64,000 nt of DNA from CADCWK01 sp035944555 (GTDB lineage Bacteria > Chloroflexota > Chloroflexia > Thermomicrobiales > UBA6265), in the NCBI GenBank assembly GCA_035944555.1, contig DASZAY010000008.1, positions 248,001 to 312,000 on the forward strand. Direction: 5' to 3'. Position numbers and translations under genes: made by a program. The notes beneath the pieces were generated by a model. The model made no database searches. It saw only the letters and a list, made by a program, of their open reading frames with translations, and was not told the origin of the DNA. Below, piece by piece: positions 42,735 to 51,660 of the stretch (positions within the stretch are counted from its first letter, which is position 1; every line of letters begins with the position of its first letter).

Positions 42735-43619
42735 CTACATCTCCCACTCGTCGGCTGGCTCATCCCCGGTCGGGACGGCGACCGGGTCCGGGGCGCTGGA
42801 GCGGTTCCACCCGGGCAGGGCGTGCGCCGACCAGCGGCCATCGCGGTGGGTGACCTCGACCGGGATCCCGAAGCACTCCGAGATCGGCTCGCTCCGCAGC
42901 ACCTCCGCCGCGTCCCCCTGCCGAACGGCCAGTCCTTTGGCCATCAGCAACGCGTGTGACGTCCCAGACGGCAGGTCCTCCAGGTGGTGCGCGACGACGA
43001 CGATCGCCAGGTCGGGATCGGTCGAGCGCAGATCAGTCACGGCGGCGAGCAGGGCCTCGCGGGCAGGCAGATCCAGTCCCGTCGCCGGCTCGTCCAGCAG
43101 CAGCAGGCGCGGGCGGGTCATCAACGCCCGGGCGATCCGGACGCGCTGGCGCTCCCCCTGGCTGCACGTCGCCATGACGCGGTCGGCCAGGTCGATGCAC
43201 CCGAGTCGATCGAGCATCTCCATCGCCCGCGTTTCGTCGTCCGGTCCGATCCGCTCCCATTGCGGCCGGAGTGAACCGGTCAGCCCGGTCAGCACGGCGG
43301 CGGAGGCCGTCAACTCGTCCGGCAGGCGGATATTCGGATCGACGACGCCGATCATCTCCCAGAGGCGGAACACCATCGTGCGGCCCATCTGGCGTCCAAG
43401 GATGCGGACCGTCCCGGACGACGGGTGGCGCCGGGCTGCGGCCAGCGACAGCAGCGTGCTCTTGCCCGCCCCGTTGGCGCCGAGCACCGCCCAGTGCTCG
43501 CCAGGGTTCACCGTCCAGGTCACGCCGCGGAGCAGCTGGGCACCCTCGGCCGTCCAGACACGGACGTCGTCGAGTTCGAGGACCGGCGTCGCGGCCGTCG
43601 TCACGTCGTCAACGCTCAT
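42735..43619 (-). CDS. ABC transporter ATP-binding protein
   Basis: A 294-residue ATPase: Walker A GANGAGKSTLL, signature CSQGERQRVRIARAL, Walker B LLLLDEPATGLD, and a switch His in VVAHHLED. The hydrophilic C-terminal ~55 residues extend beyond the usual core. No permease or binding protein is adjacent, so it may serve a distant transporter or a non-transport role. Its ATG lies directly after the stop of the upstream B3/B4 gene (TAG-ATG), so the two are co-transcribed. It is followed after 72 bases by the enolase-superfamily gene. Confidence 0.9.
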   Translation of the reverse strand: MSVDDVTTAATPVLELDDVRVWTAEGAQLLRGVTWTVNPGEHWAVLGANGAGKSTLLSLAAARRHPSSGTVRILGRQMGRTMVFRLWEMIGVVDPNIRLPDELTASAAVLTGLTGSLRPQWERIGPDDETRAMEMLDRLGCIDLADRVMATCSQGERQRVRIARALMTRPRLLLLDEPATGLDLPAREALLAAVTDLRSTDPDLAIVVVAHHLEDLPSGTSHALLMAKGLAVRQGDAAEVLRSEPISECFGIPVEVTHRDGRWSAHALPGWNRSSAPDPVAVPTGDEPADEWEM

Positions 43620-44378
43620 CTAGGCCTCCACGATCCGCGCGGCACCCGAGAGGTCCCACGTCACCCGGGGCTGCTCCTGGGTCACGATGGTCCCGGCCGG
43701 CTGGACGCCGAATGCCTCACCCAATCCGTCGGTGATCGAGCGGCGCATCGCCTCGGCGGTGCCCGGCTCGGCCCGCTCGATCGCGTACAGCGTCTCCGAC
43801 ATCACGATGACGCTCGTCGTTGCCGGAGTGACCATCGCCTCGACGCTCTGACGCCAGGCCAGGTGCCGGGTCAGGATCGTCTGGCCAGTGGCGTACCCGA
43901 TTTCCCCGGGTCCGACCGGCTCGGAGGCCTCGGCACCGAGAACGTGGAAGCGGTCACCCTCCCGGGTCAGGCGCAGCTCCAGGTCCCCACCCATCGACGC
44001 CAGCTCGCCGGCGTCGAACGCGCCGGCCGGCAGGACGTTGGCGAGCGACTCGCTGTTGTACCAGTCGACCAGCGGGTTGATGATGAACGGGTCACCACCC
44101 TTCATCGCCCGCCGCAGGATCGACTCGATCGCGACCGGGTACTTCTTCGGCGAGACGCCGATCGCAGTCATCCGGGTCCGCCACGGGGCGACGCGGTGAT
44201 GCGACCCCGCGTTGCCAAGCCCGGCGACCCGTTCCGGGGTGGCGGCCCAGACCTCACGCCAGCGTCGCTCGACTTCGGGCCGGGGAACCGTATTGTCGAT
44301 ACCGGTCGCGACGACCGCGACGACCCGCATGCCCGGCAGTCGCTCGAAGATGTCGGGGTGGATGGCAAACGTCAGCAT
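43620..44378 (-). CDS. B3/B4 tRNA-binding-domain protein (PheT B3/4-like)
   Basis: The block PLVDWYNSESLANVLPAGAFDAGELASMGGDLELRL is characteristic of free-standing B3/B4-domain proteins, which resemble the editing-related domain of phenylalanyl-tRNA synthetase beta. Such proteins may deacylate or bind mischarged tRNA, but many have unknown roles. I chose the ATG at 44378 (MLTFAIHPDIFERL), 252 residues, where the domain begins; a GTG at 44414 would add 12 residues. It is coupled to the ABC ATPase gene. It is divergent from a TPR-protein gene. Confidence 0.82.
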   Translation of the reverse strand: MLTFAIHPDIFERLPGMRVVAVVATGIDNTVPRPEVERRWREVWAATPERVAGLGNAGSHHRVAPWRTRMTAIGVSPKKYPVAIESILRRAMKGGDPFIINPLVDWYNSESLANVLPAGAFDAGELASMGGDLELRLTREGDRFHVLGAEASEPVGPGEIGYATGQTILTRHLAWRQSVEAMVTPATTSVIVMSETLYAIERAEPGTAEAMRRSITDGLGEAFGVQPAGTIVTQEQPRVTWDLSGAARIVEA

Positions 44379-44482
44379 CGTCTGGGGGAGTCCTGGCGTG
44401 GCAATCGAAGGCACAATCGCCGGAGTGTATCGCAGGTCGGATCCGTCCCGGCCCGACCACCATCATGAGGACCGGAGTTCAC

Positions 44483-45007
44483 GTGACGATGCTTGAGGGC
44501 GACACCGATATCACGACCGCGCTCGACCACGGCGAGACCCTGATCCTGGCTGACGATCCCGGTGCCGTCGCCTTTCACGCCAGGCTCGCCGACCGCTACC
44601 TAGACGACGCCCGGGTCGCCTTCGCCCACGCCGGAGCGATGGACTCGGCCGGTGACGAGCATGGCGCCCTGCGGGAATACCGCCGCGCCCTCGACATCGG
44701 GCTCCCGGACGATCTGCGCCAGCGGCTCTACGTCCAGATGGGCTCGACGCTGCGCAACGTCGGAGACGTGAAGGGCGCCGTCACCCTGCTCGAGGAAGGG
44801 GTCGCCGCGTTCCCTGACGATCTCGCGATGGCGTGTTTCCTGGCATTGGCCCGCCACACGGCAGGTCAACCCGGCGGCGCGATCGCGGAGGTGATCCGGG
44901 CCATCCTCAGGGCCGACGAGCTCGGCGTCATTCACCTGCCCCGCTACCAGCGCTCACTGCGCGCCTACGCCGACGCGGTCGCCGCGGAAGACGACCGCAC
45001 GACCTGA
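44483..45007 (+). CDS. Tetratricopeptide-repeat protein
   Basis: A 174-residue all-helical protein with recognisable TPR units, for example EHGALREYRRALDIGLPDDLRQ, LRNVGDVKGAVTLLEEGVAAFPD and MACFLALARHTAGQPGGAIAEVI. TPR proteins are scaffolds; the partner is unknown. The GTG at 44483 has GGAG five bases upstream and is preferred to the ATG at 44465. It diverges from the B3/B4-domain gene. Confidence 0.72.
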   Translation: MTMLEGDTDITTALDHGETLILADDPGAVAFHARLADRYLDDARVAFAHAGAMDSAGDEHGALREYRRALDIGLPDDLRQRLYVQMGSTLRNVGDVKGAVTLLEEGVAAFPDDLAMACFLALARHTAGQPGGAIAEVIRAILRADELGVIHLPRYQRSLRAYADAVAAEDDRTT

Positions 45008-45082
45008 CCGGCGATGCCGACGGGATGGGGAAACGGCCCCGGGGTTGCTGATCCGTGACCCTTCCGGTGGGCTACCGGACGA

Positions 45083-45619
45083 TCAGTCGACGCGAGCCCG
45101 AACGCAGGCCGTTCTGACCGGCTGATGGGCGGAGATCAGCGGCGGCAGGGTATGGAACCCGGCGGCGTTCATCGCGGTGGTGGTCGCCTCCACCCACGGC
45201 TCGACGTCGGCGTCGGCCAGTGGCTGGGCGATCACTGAAAGAGTGCCGCCGGGCGCGAGCAGCCGGCGGATCGTCGCGTTGCAGTCATCCGGACGCTCCC
45301 GGAAGAGCGGCACGTGGATCGCGAAGATATGGCTGAACAGTCCCTCGCCGGGCAACACCTCATCCAGGTCGGGCCACGACCCGTGAACGAGCCGAACCCT
45401 GCCCGCTTCGATCGCCGTCGCATTGCGCTTCGCCGCCGCGGTGAGCATCTTCCCGGACCGGTCGACTCCGGTGACCTGGCCATCCTCGAGTCGTGCCGCA
45501 ACGAGCGTCAATGCCACGCCGTGACCAGACCCGATCTCCAGCACCCGGCTACCGGGGCGGATATCGAGTGTCTCCACACCCCAGTCGATCCGGTCGGAAG
45601 CGCGTGCAGCCCCAGCCAC
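45083..45619 (-). CDS. Class I SAM-dependent methyltransferase
   Basis: A 178-residue methyltransferase. The SAM-binding glycine loop VLEIGSGHGVALTLVAARL (motif I), then GVDRSGKMLTAA (Asp for the ribose) and a downstream LLAPGGTLSVIAQPL. The acceptor is unknown. The start is GTG at 45619, four bases after the stop of the next gene, giving a tight operon. The protein is short for the family but has all core motifs. Confidence 0.86.
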   Translation of the reverse strand: MAGAARASDRIDWGVETLDIRPGSRVLEIGSGHGVALTLVAARLEDGQVTGVDRSGKMLTAAAKRNATAIEAGRVRLVHGSWPDLDEVLPGEGLFSHIFAIHVPLFRERPDDCNATIRRLLAPGGTLSVIAQPLADADVEPWVEATTTAMNAAGFHTLPPLISAHQPVRTACVRARVD

Positions 45620-45623
45620 CGGA

Positions 45624-46040
45624 CTACACGTCGTCGAGGCGGGTGCCGCGGATGTTCTGGTTGCCGCGGGCGCCGGACGGGACGTAGATCAGCCCGGTGA
45701 TGCGCCCGTTGTTATCGAAGGCGAACCGCACCTCGCTCTCCGGGTCCTCCACGGCTTGGCGCAGCGTCCGTCCCAGCTCGTTCTTGGAGTGGGACACGAC
45801 GTAGACCGAGATCTCGGCGACGTGGCGGGCGATCCCGAGACGGTTGTTCTCGTCGTCGTAGATCATCTCGCCATCCAGCTCACCGCCGCTCACCGGGACG
45901 GGCGCGCCGGCCTGCGACGGTGGGGCCTGCTGGTAGTGCGGCTGCTCGGGGGCACCCTGCTGCTGTGCCTGCTTCTCCTCCGAGCCGAGGAGCTGATCGG
46001 CGAATCGCTTGACGACGTACTGTCCGGCTACGCGCTGCAT
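45624..46040 (-). CDS. Hypothetical protein, possibly two-part
   Basis: A 138-residue protein with no recognised family. Residues ~1-25 are charged. Residues ~25-55 are low complexity (Gln/Pro/Ala/Ser). The last ~80 residues (GEMIYDDENNRLGIARHVAEISVYVVSHSKNELGRTLRQAVEDPESEVRFAFDNN) resemble a small alpha/beta domain. The ATG has GGAG seven bases upstream. It is followed by the methyltransferase gene after 4 bases, so they are co-transcribed. Confidence 0.6.
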   Translation of the reverse strand: MQRVAGQYVVKRFADQLLGSEEKQAQQQGAPEQPHYQQAPPSQAGAPVPVSGGELDGEMIYDDENNRLGIARHVAEISVYVVSHSKNELGRTLRQAVEDPESEVRFAFDNNGRITGLIYVPSGARGNQNIRGTRLDDV

Positions 46041-46167
46041 GAGAGACTCCAGGCGGGGTGACGGGCGTTCATGGGTGAGAGACGGACCTCAAGACCAGCG
46101 CGGTCCCGGAACGTCACCATAATTCTACTTCGTCCGCGCCCGGTGCCGGCACCAGGACGGGCCCGGC

Positions 46168-47109
46168 TCAGGCCTTGTCGTCGGTCCCACGGAGCGACGG
46201 AAGTGCCTCGTGCGGCAGCAGGGCGTGGCATCCCTTGATGCCATTGACCATCTGGGTGACGCGCAGGTCCACGACGAGGCTGGACAGGGCCAGTGCGACG
46301 CGGCGCTCCAGCCCGGTCAGCTCACCCATCAGATCCAGCATCGCGCCCACGGCAATGGCGGCCGCCTGGTCGAGATCTTCGTGGAAGCCGAAGGTCAGCC
46401 AGCCCGCCGGCGTCTCGGCCCGGGGCGTCGCGAGGTGCAGGTCATCGCGGACGTCGAAGCGCAGGGCAATCCGGTCCATCGGGCACTCGATCGCCATGCC
46501 GGATAGCTCGCCATCGGCCTGCGTGGCGTGGCCATCGCCGCAGGAGAACAACCCACCATCGACCGCGACGGGCAGGTAGAGCGTTGACCCGGCCACCAGT
46601 TCCCTGCAATCGATGTTGCCGCCGGTCGCGCGGGGCGGGGCGGTTGGGACGGCGTGCGGGGCGGCCGGCGGCATGCCCATGACCCCGAGGAACGGACGGA
46701 GCGGGACCGTGTGGCCGAACTGGTCCCGGGCATGCCCGGCTTCGACGTCGACCGTCCAGTCCAGCTGGAGCCATTCCTCCTCGGCCATGCCCAGTTGCCG
46801 GTTCCAGGGACTGTCGAACCCGCCGGCGGCGTTCCAGCCCCAGTCGCCTGGACGCAGCTCCTCGATCTGAACCATGAGCGTGCTGCCCGGCCGTGCGCCC
46901 CGGACGGCGATCGGGCCGGTCAGCGCGTGGCCGCCGTCGGTCTTCGGGTCACGGTCGGGAAAGTGCTCGCCGGGGGCGGTGTGCCAGCCGGCATCCATCG
47001 ATGACGTCACGACGCGGTCACCGGGATCGATGGTCAGCGCGGGTGTCCGGGTGGCGTCAAAGTTCCCGTGCAGCGTCGCGCGCTCGAGGGGCAGATGATG
47101 GTCGGCCAA
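46168..47109 (-). CDS. Acetamidase/formamidase family protein
   Basis: A 313-residue FmdA/AmdA-type amidohydrolase: the domain opens GNFDATRTPALTIDPGDRV, and contains GGNIDCREL and FSCGDGHATQADGELSG, the metal-binding core with His and Asp residues, then RVTQMVNGIKGCHALLP. The family hydrolyses formamide or short amides to ammonia and acid. The TTG start has AAGGAG six bases upstream. It is transcribed after the NTF2/TenA genes, 105 bases away, perhaps acting on N-formyl intermediates of pyrimidine salvage; this is inference. Confidence 0.92.
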   Translation of the reverse strand: MADHHLPLERATLHGNFDATRTPALTIDPGDRVVTSSMDAGWHTAPGEHFPDRDPKTDGGHALTGPIAVRGARPGSTLMVQIEELRPGDWGWNAAGGFDSPWNRQLGMAEEEWLQLDWTVDVEAGHARDQFGHTVPLRPFLGVMGMPPAAPHAVPTAPPRATGGNIDCRELVAGSTLYLPVAVDGGLFSCGDGHATQADGELSGMAIECPMDRIALRFDVRDDLHLATPRAETPAGWLTFGFHEDLDQAAAIAVGAMLDLMGELTGLERRVALALSSLVVDLRVTQMVNGIKGCHALLPHEALPSLRGTDDKA

Positions 47110-47214
47110 GGGGCACTCCTTCCGGTCTGGCGGGCATATCTTCCGGGATCATCGCACCACCGGCTCCTCCCGGCATGGCATCGAACCAGATGGTCGCCCT
47201 GTCGACTGTTCGGT

Positions 47215-47634
47215 TCAGGAATCCGTCCCGCTGGTCACGCCAAGCTGCCGGTCCCGGCTGCCCGCAGCGAGATACTCCCGGACGTCCGTGATCATCCCGT
47301 CCTTCAGCATGAACACACAGACGGCAGGCAGTCGCAGCGGCACCATCTCCAGCCATCGCCCGGCCACTTCGCCGGTGAAGTGGCCGGCACCGTTGAATTC
47401 GACCATCACCACGGCATCGTCACCGTGGATAGTGATGATCTCGAACCGCCAGTCCGGGATGGACTCATAGGCGGCCTGCATATGGGCGAGATAGGCGTCG
47501 GCCCCTTCGATCCTGTCAGGGTTGCCGGCGACGACGTAGCGCACCTGCGGGTCGAGGACGGCACGCCAGGCTGACCAGTCCCGCCGGTTCTCGGCGTCGA
47601 GGAACGACCGGACCAGAGCGACGCCATCGCTCAC
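47215..47634 (-). CDS. NTF2/SnoaL-like protein
   Basis: A 139-residue protein of the NTF2-like fold: helix VRSFLDAENRRDWSAWRAVLDP, then RIEGADAYLAHMQAAYESIPDWRFEIITIHGDDAVVMVEF and the closing MLKDGMITDVREYL. It may be an isomerase-like or binding protein. Its ATG overlaps the TenA stop by 4 bases, so they are translationally coupled. A second NTF2-like gene is at 28015-28398. Confidence 0.78.
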   Translation of the reverse strand: MSDGVALVRSFLDAENRRDWSAWRAVLDPQVRYVVAGNPDRIEGADAYLAHMQAAYESIPDWRFEIITIHGDDAVVMVEFNGAGHFTGEVAGRWLEMVPLRLPAVCVFMLKDGMITDVREYLAAGSRDRQLGVTSGTDS

Positions 47635-48359
47635 GGCCAGCGCTCACCACGCCATGCCATGTCCCAGAACGCCAACTCGTAGCCGGACGACGTCAGGAAC
47701 GCCTGGGAGACGCGGCCCATCGCCGCCGCGCTCAGGTTGGTCGTATGCAGGTCGAGCAGATCGCGGCACCAGTCGGCAAGCTCGGCGAAGCCCGGGTCGG
47801 CGTAGGTCGCGATCCACCGGGCGTAGCGCGGTTCGGTGGGACGGCCCCGGCCTTCCAGCACCTGCCCGACCTCGCTGTATCCCCACATGCAGGGCAGCAG
47901 GACGGAGAGCAACTCGGCGAACTCCCCGGTCGCGGCGGTCCGGACGAGGAAGTCTGTATAGCCCTGGGTGGTCGGCGCCTTTCGCTCCTGATCGAGGTCG
48001 GCAATGGTGATGCCGAACTCGGCTACGTACGATCGATGCAGGTCCAGCTCATTCTCCAGCGTCTCGTGGAGCAGCCGGGAGAAGCGCGACATCGTGCTCA
48101 GGTCGGGAGAGCGGGCGGCGGCCAGGGCGAACGTCCGGGCGTAGTCCTGCAGAAACAGGTAGTCCTGGCGCAGCCAGAAGCCGAACCGGTCCGGGTCCAG
48201 CGTGCCGTCCCCGATCCCGCGGACGAACGGGTGCTCATGCTGGGCATCCCAGATCGGGGATGCCTGGGCGCGAAGCGCGGCGCTGACGGAAGGGCCGGCG
48301 ACCGGCGCCTCGAACGGAACGACGTGATCATTCGACAGGGTGATGCTACTGGGCGTCAT
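47631..48359 (-). CDS. tenA: TenA family thiaminase II / aminopyrimidine aminohydrolase
   Basis: A TenA-type all-helical enzyme of 242 residues that deaminates or cleaves thiamine breakdown products to rescue the HMP pyrimidine. The fold markers are GDGTLDPDRFGFWLRQDYLFLQDYAR, HETLENELDLHRSY, and the catalytic Cys157 in LLPCMWGYSEVG. Glu and Trp near ATYADPGFAELADWC fit the active-site lid. The first ~30 residues are extra. The ATG has AGAGG upstream. The downstream NTF2 gene overlaps by ATGA, and the formamidase gene follows. Confidence 0.92.
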   Translation of the reverse strand: MTPSSITLSNDHVVPFEAPVAGPSVSAALRAQASPIWDAQHEHPFVRGIGDGTLDPDRFGFWLRQDYLFLQDYARTFALAAARSPDLSTMSRFSRLLHETLENELDLHRSYVAEFGITIADLDQERKAPTTQGYTDFLVRTAATGEFAELLSVLLPCMWGYSEVGQVLEGRGRPTEPRYARWIATYADPGFAELADWCRDLLDLHTTNLSAAAMGRVSQAFLTSSGYELAFWDMAWRGERWP

Positions 48360-48577
48360 GGAACCTCTGACATGGTGGGGCGGACGCCACGTGCGGGGGC
48401 GCCCGCCAAGGGTACGTCTCCTTCCAGCATGGCGTGTTCCGCCGGGCCGAAGTGCCTCCGGTCTACGCCCTTACCCTGCCGGCCGGCGCGGTCCAACCAC
48501 GATGCATCATGATGTGCCGATCAGACCCGACCACCGTCCCCTCCCGACCAGGCCAGCAGTACCAGGAGCACAAGACG

Positions 48578-49906
48578 ATGTCGCGGAACGCGGCGGACCC
48601 CGGCCACGGATCAGCACCGGATCCCGGCGGCTCCGTCCCAGGGACGATCGAGGCGGATGTCATCAGCGCCCAGGGCCGCCCGATCATGGTGGCTCGCCGA
48701 AAGACCCGCCCGACCCCGATCATGATTTCGCCGATCGCCAGAAACCTCTGGCTGCTCGCGGCGCTGGTCGCCCTCGTGCTGCTCTGCCGTGAGGTGCCGG
48801 CGATCGTCACGATCACGCTCGGCGGCGTGTTTCTGGCGCTCCTCCTGTCCTTCCCCGTTCGTCTGCTCTCGATGATGATGCCCCGGGGCCTCGCGATCCT
48901 GACCGTGATGGTCAGTCTGATCGTGATGCTCGTCTTCGGGTTCTTGGCCGGCGTTCCCCTCCTGATCGGCCAGCTCCAGAACCTGATCGAAGCGATCCCG
49001 ACGCTGGCCGCCGATGCCGAGTCGCTGATCCGCGAGATCGTCACGCCCCTGCAGGAGCGTGGCCTGGTCTCGGGTGATGCCGACTCGGTGATCGCTGACA
49101 TCCAGGCCGGCGCGGTGACGTCCGCCGAGCAGATCGCGGAAGGACTCCTCACCAACCTGCTCAACTCGATCGGCACGATCTTCAACACGGCCATCATCAT
49201 CTTCGCGATCGTCTTCGTCGCGACCTACCTGCTGGTCGACTTCCGCCGCATCAAGGCCAGCTACATCCGTATGGCCCCGAGGCGGTACCGGACAGACGCG
49301 GTCGCACTCTGGGAAGGGTTCGGCCACTCGCTGTCGCGGTACCTGGCCGGCCTGTTTCTCTCCCTGGCGGTCCAGGGTCTGCTGTCGGGCATCGCGCTCT
49401 GGTTGCTGGATGTCCCGTATGCCTTCCTGCTCGGGCTCTGGGTGTCTCTGACGGCGATCATCCCCTACCTGGGCGCCTTCCTCGGCGCCGCACCGGCGGT
49501 CCTGCTGGGCTTCTTCGAGTCACCGACCACGGGCTTCATTGTGATCGGGCTCTACGTCGTCATCCAGCAGCTGGAGAGCAACCTCCTGACCCCGCGCATC
49601 CAGGGACAGGCGGTCCGGGTGCACCCGATCATCGTCCTGCTCGCCGTCATCGCCGGGACGGAACTGTTCGGATTGCGCGGGGCCGTATTCGCCGTGCCCA
49701 CCGTCGCCGTCGCCCGGGTGATCTTCGACTTCCTCGTCGCCCGGGTCCAGGTCTCGGGCACGGATGTGCCGGTGATCGCGATTCGCTCATTCCAGCCGGG
49801 CGAGGGGCACAAGGAGCACTCCGACGCCCTGGACCTCGCCCAGGACACGATCGACCAGGGCCGGTCCACGCAGTCGCTCACGGAACCCGGCCGGCCGGTG
49901 CCCTAG
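48578..49906 (+). CDS. AI-2E family transporter (PerM/TqsA type)
   Basis: A polytopic membrane protein of 442 residues. About seven or eight helices with the family layout: two helices at ~60-110, a long amphipathic stretch (GQLQNLIEAIPTLAADAESLIREI), and the terminal blocks AFLGAAPAVLLGFF and LESNLLTPRIQGQAVRVHP. Such proteins export small molecules such as autoinducer-2 or act as ion permeases. The ATG at 48578 has AGGAG nine bases upstream. The family ends near VARVIFDFLVARVQV; the last ~40 residues form an unusual hydrophilic tail that overlaps the KdpD N-domain gene by 120 bases. Confidence 0.88.
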   Translation: MSRNAADPGHGSAPDPGGSVPGTIEADVISAQGRPIMVARRKTRPTPIMISPIARNLWLLAALVALVLLCREVPAIVTITLGGVFLALLLSFPVRLLSMMMPRGLAILTVMVSLIVMLVFGFLAGVPLLIGQLQNLIEAIPTLAADAESLIREIVTPLQERGLVSGDADSVIADIQAGAVTSAEQIAEGLLTNLLNSIGTIFNTAIIIFAIVFVATYLLVDFRRIKASYIRMAPRRYRTDAVALWEGFGHSLSRYLAGLFLSLAVQGLLSGIALWLLDVPYAFLLGLWVSLTAIIPYLGAFLGAAPAVLLGFFESPTTGFIVIGLYVVIQQLESNLLTPRIQGQAVRVHPIIVLLAVIAGTELFGLRGAVFAVPTVAVARVIFDFLVARVQVSGTDVPVIAIRSFQPGEGHKEHSDALDLAQDTIDQGRSTQSLTEPGRPVP

Positions 49907-50923
49907 GACCAGCATGGTCGCGTTCTCGTCACGGCAGAGCGCGGCCAGCCGGACGGCGACAACGTCCGGGTCGACGACGGGGGCCGGAGTGGTATCGATC
50001 GTCGTGACGACCGCGCCGAGGTCGCCGGCCAGGCGGAGGTTGCGGTCCATCCCGTGCCGGCGGTCAACGTGAAGGTCCGGAACGCGGTCCGGGGCGATCA
50101 GCGAGACCGCCACCAGTTCGCCCCGCAGGGCGCTGGCCAGTCGCCACGCCTGCCGGAGCACGGTCGCCGACGCGACCCCGTCATCGAACAGCACCAGGAC
50201 CCGCTCGGCGGCAGGCCAGACGGCATCGATGCCGTGATCCCGCATATAGCCTTCGAGGCGCTCGTCGACTTCGGCAGCCGTCTGCCGCAGCGCCAGTTCC
50301 CGGAGGGCGGTCAGGTTGCCGGCCCGGAAGAAGGAGCGGAGCGCCTCGTCGACCCGGCCCGGTCCGTAGATCCTGCCCTGCTCCAGCCGGGCCAGCAGGT
50401 CTTCGGTGGGCAGGTCGATCAGATGGACATCGGTCGCGCCGTCCAGCACGCGGTCCGGGACCGTCTCGCGGACCGCCACCCCGGTGATGCCGCGGACGAT
50501 GTCCTGCAGGCTCTCCAGGTGCTGGATGTTCAGCGTGGTGACGACGTCGATCCCCGCCTGTCGCAGGACCTCGACATCCTCGAACCGGCGACCGCGTGGT
50601 GACCCCGGCACGTTGGTGTGGGCCAGTTCGTCAACCAGGACCACGGCTGGCGCCCGCCGCAGGATGGCATCGACGGCCATCTCCTCGATCGTGATGTCAC
50701 GGTAGGTGTCGCGTCGCCGGGGAACAATTTCCAGGTCACCGATCTGGGCCGCTGTCTCCGCCCGGCCGTGCGTCTCGACCAGCCCGACGACCACGTCGAC
50801 CCCGCGCTCACGCATCGCTTGGCCAGCGTTGAGCATCGCCCACGTCTTGCCGACGCCGGGCGCCGCGCCCAGGTAGATCCGCAGTTCGCCCCGGCGCCCC
50901 GTCACACCTGCACCCCCGCTCAT
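49787..50923 (-). CDS. KdpD N-terminal sensor protein (no kinase domain)
   Basis: A 378-residue protein equal to the cytoplasmic N-terminal half of KdpD. The KdpD P-loop GAAPGVGKT lies at residues 19-27 and DELAHTNVPGS further on, then a universal-stress-like domain from ~240 with GHRPAGFRERLRGPALVDRVL near the end. The membrane, GAF and kinase domains are absent; a separate kinase lies 6 kb upstream in the same cluster (57302-59023). The protein would sense K+ or nucleotide status and must act through another protein. It follows kdpC by 8 bases, and its last 120 bases overlap the convergent transporter gene. Confidence 0.93.
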   Translation of the reverse strand: MSGGAGVTGRRGELRIYLGAAPGVGKTWAMLNAGQAMRERGVDVVVGLVETHGRAETAAQIGDLEIVPRRRDTYRDITIEEMAVDAILRRAPAVVLVDELAHTNVPGSPRGRRFEDVEVLRQAGIDVVTTLNIQHLESLQDIVRGITGVAVRETVPDRVLDGATDVHLIDLPTEDLLARLEQGRIYGPGRVDEALRSFFRAGNLTALRELALRQTAAEVDERLEGYMRDHGIDAVWPAAERVLVLFDDGVASATVLRQAWRLASALRGELVAVSLIAPDRVPDLHVDRRHGMDRNLRLAGDLGAVVTTIDTTPAPVVDPDVVAVRLAALCRDENATMLVLGHRPAGFRERLRGPALVDRVLGEVQGVGVLLVPLARLE

Positions 50924-50931
50924 ATCGCTCC

Positions 50932-51549
50932 CTACGCCGCGGGGGCGATCGGCGCCGCTCTGTCCAGCGCGAGATTCAGTGCCAGCACGTTGACCCGCTC
51001 CTCGCCAAGGAAGCCGAGGATCCGGCCGCTGGTGTGCTCCGCGACCAGCTCACGAACCTGGTCCTCGCTGATCCCCCGCTCCTGGGCAACCCTGGCGACC
51101 TGGAGTTCGGCCGACGCCGGGCTGATGTCCGGATCGACGCCACTCCCCGACGCCGTCACGAGGTCGACCGGGAGCGACGCGTCCGCGGGCAGCCCGTTCT
51201 CCTGCCGGATGGCGGCGACATCAACCGAAACTCGGTCGGCCAGGAGCGTGTTGGTCGGCCCGTAGTTGGACCCGCCCGAGATGATCGTGCCGTCGTCGGC
51301 GATCGTCGCGGCAGACGGGCGCCCACGGAAATAGCCGGTGATCGTGAGGTTGGTATCGGCATCGACGAAGCTCTGGCCGATCAGCCGGGAGCCGACCGTC
51401 TGGCCGTCCCGCTCGACGAAGGAGCCATCGGCCTGCGACGGGAAGACGACCTGGGCGATACCGGTGACGACGCCGGGATAGACCAGACCGGTGAGGACGG
51501 TCATGACGACGAGCATCAGGAACGCGGTTCGTAGTTGGCGCAGGATCAT
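50932..51549 (-). CDS. kdpC: Potassium-transporting ATPase subunit C
   Basis: The KdpC subunit of the high-affinity K+ pump; 205 residues. One N-terminal membrane helix (FLMLVVMTVLTGLVYPGVVTG) anchors an external domain with the GSRLIGQSF, RPSAA and GSGVDPDISPASAELQVARVA motifs. The ATG at 51549 has GGAG 8 bases upstream. The gene lies 152 bases after kdpB, an unusually long spacer for a kdpFABC operon, and that spacer contains a perfect 20-base palindrome. Confidence 0.96.
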   Translation of the reverse strand: MILRQLRTAFLMLVVMTVLTGLVYPGVVTGIAQVVFPSQADGSFVERDGQTVGSRLIGQSFVDADTNLTITGYFRGRPSAATIADDGTIISGGSNYGPTNTLLADRVSVDVAAIRQENGLPADASLPVDLVTASGSGVDPDISPASAELQVARVAQERGISEDQVRELVAEHTSGRILGFLGEERVNVLALNLALDRAAPIAPAA

Positions 51550-51660
51550 GGGTGTATCTCCAGAGACTGTGCTTTCCCGGCGCTCGCACCCTCGCAACCG
51601 CGAAGGACAGGTCAGGGGAAGCGGCAGCGGGGCGGTAATGAGGGAGATTTCCGGAAGCCC

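Noticed and set aside
48356..48430. A 24-codon upstream ORF overlapping the tenA start by ATGA
   Set aside because: The frame is open and would couple to tenA, but its ATG has only a weak ribosome-binding site and the peptide shows no attenuator-like codon runs; not enough support.
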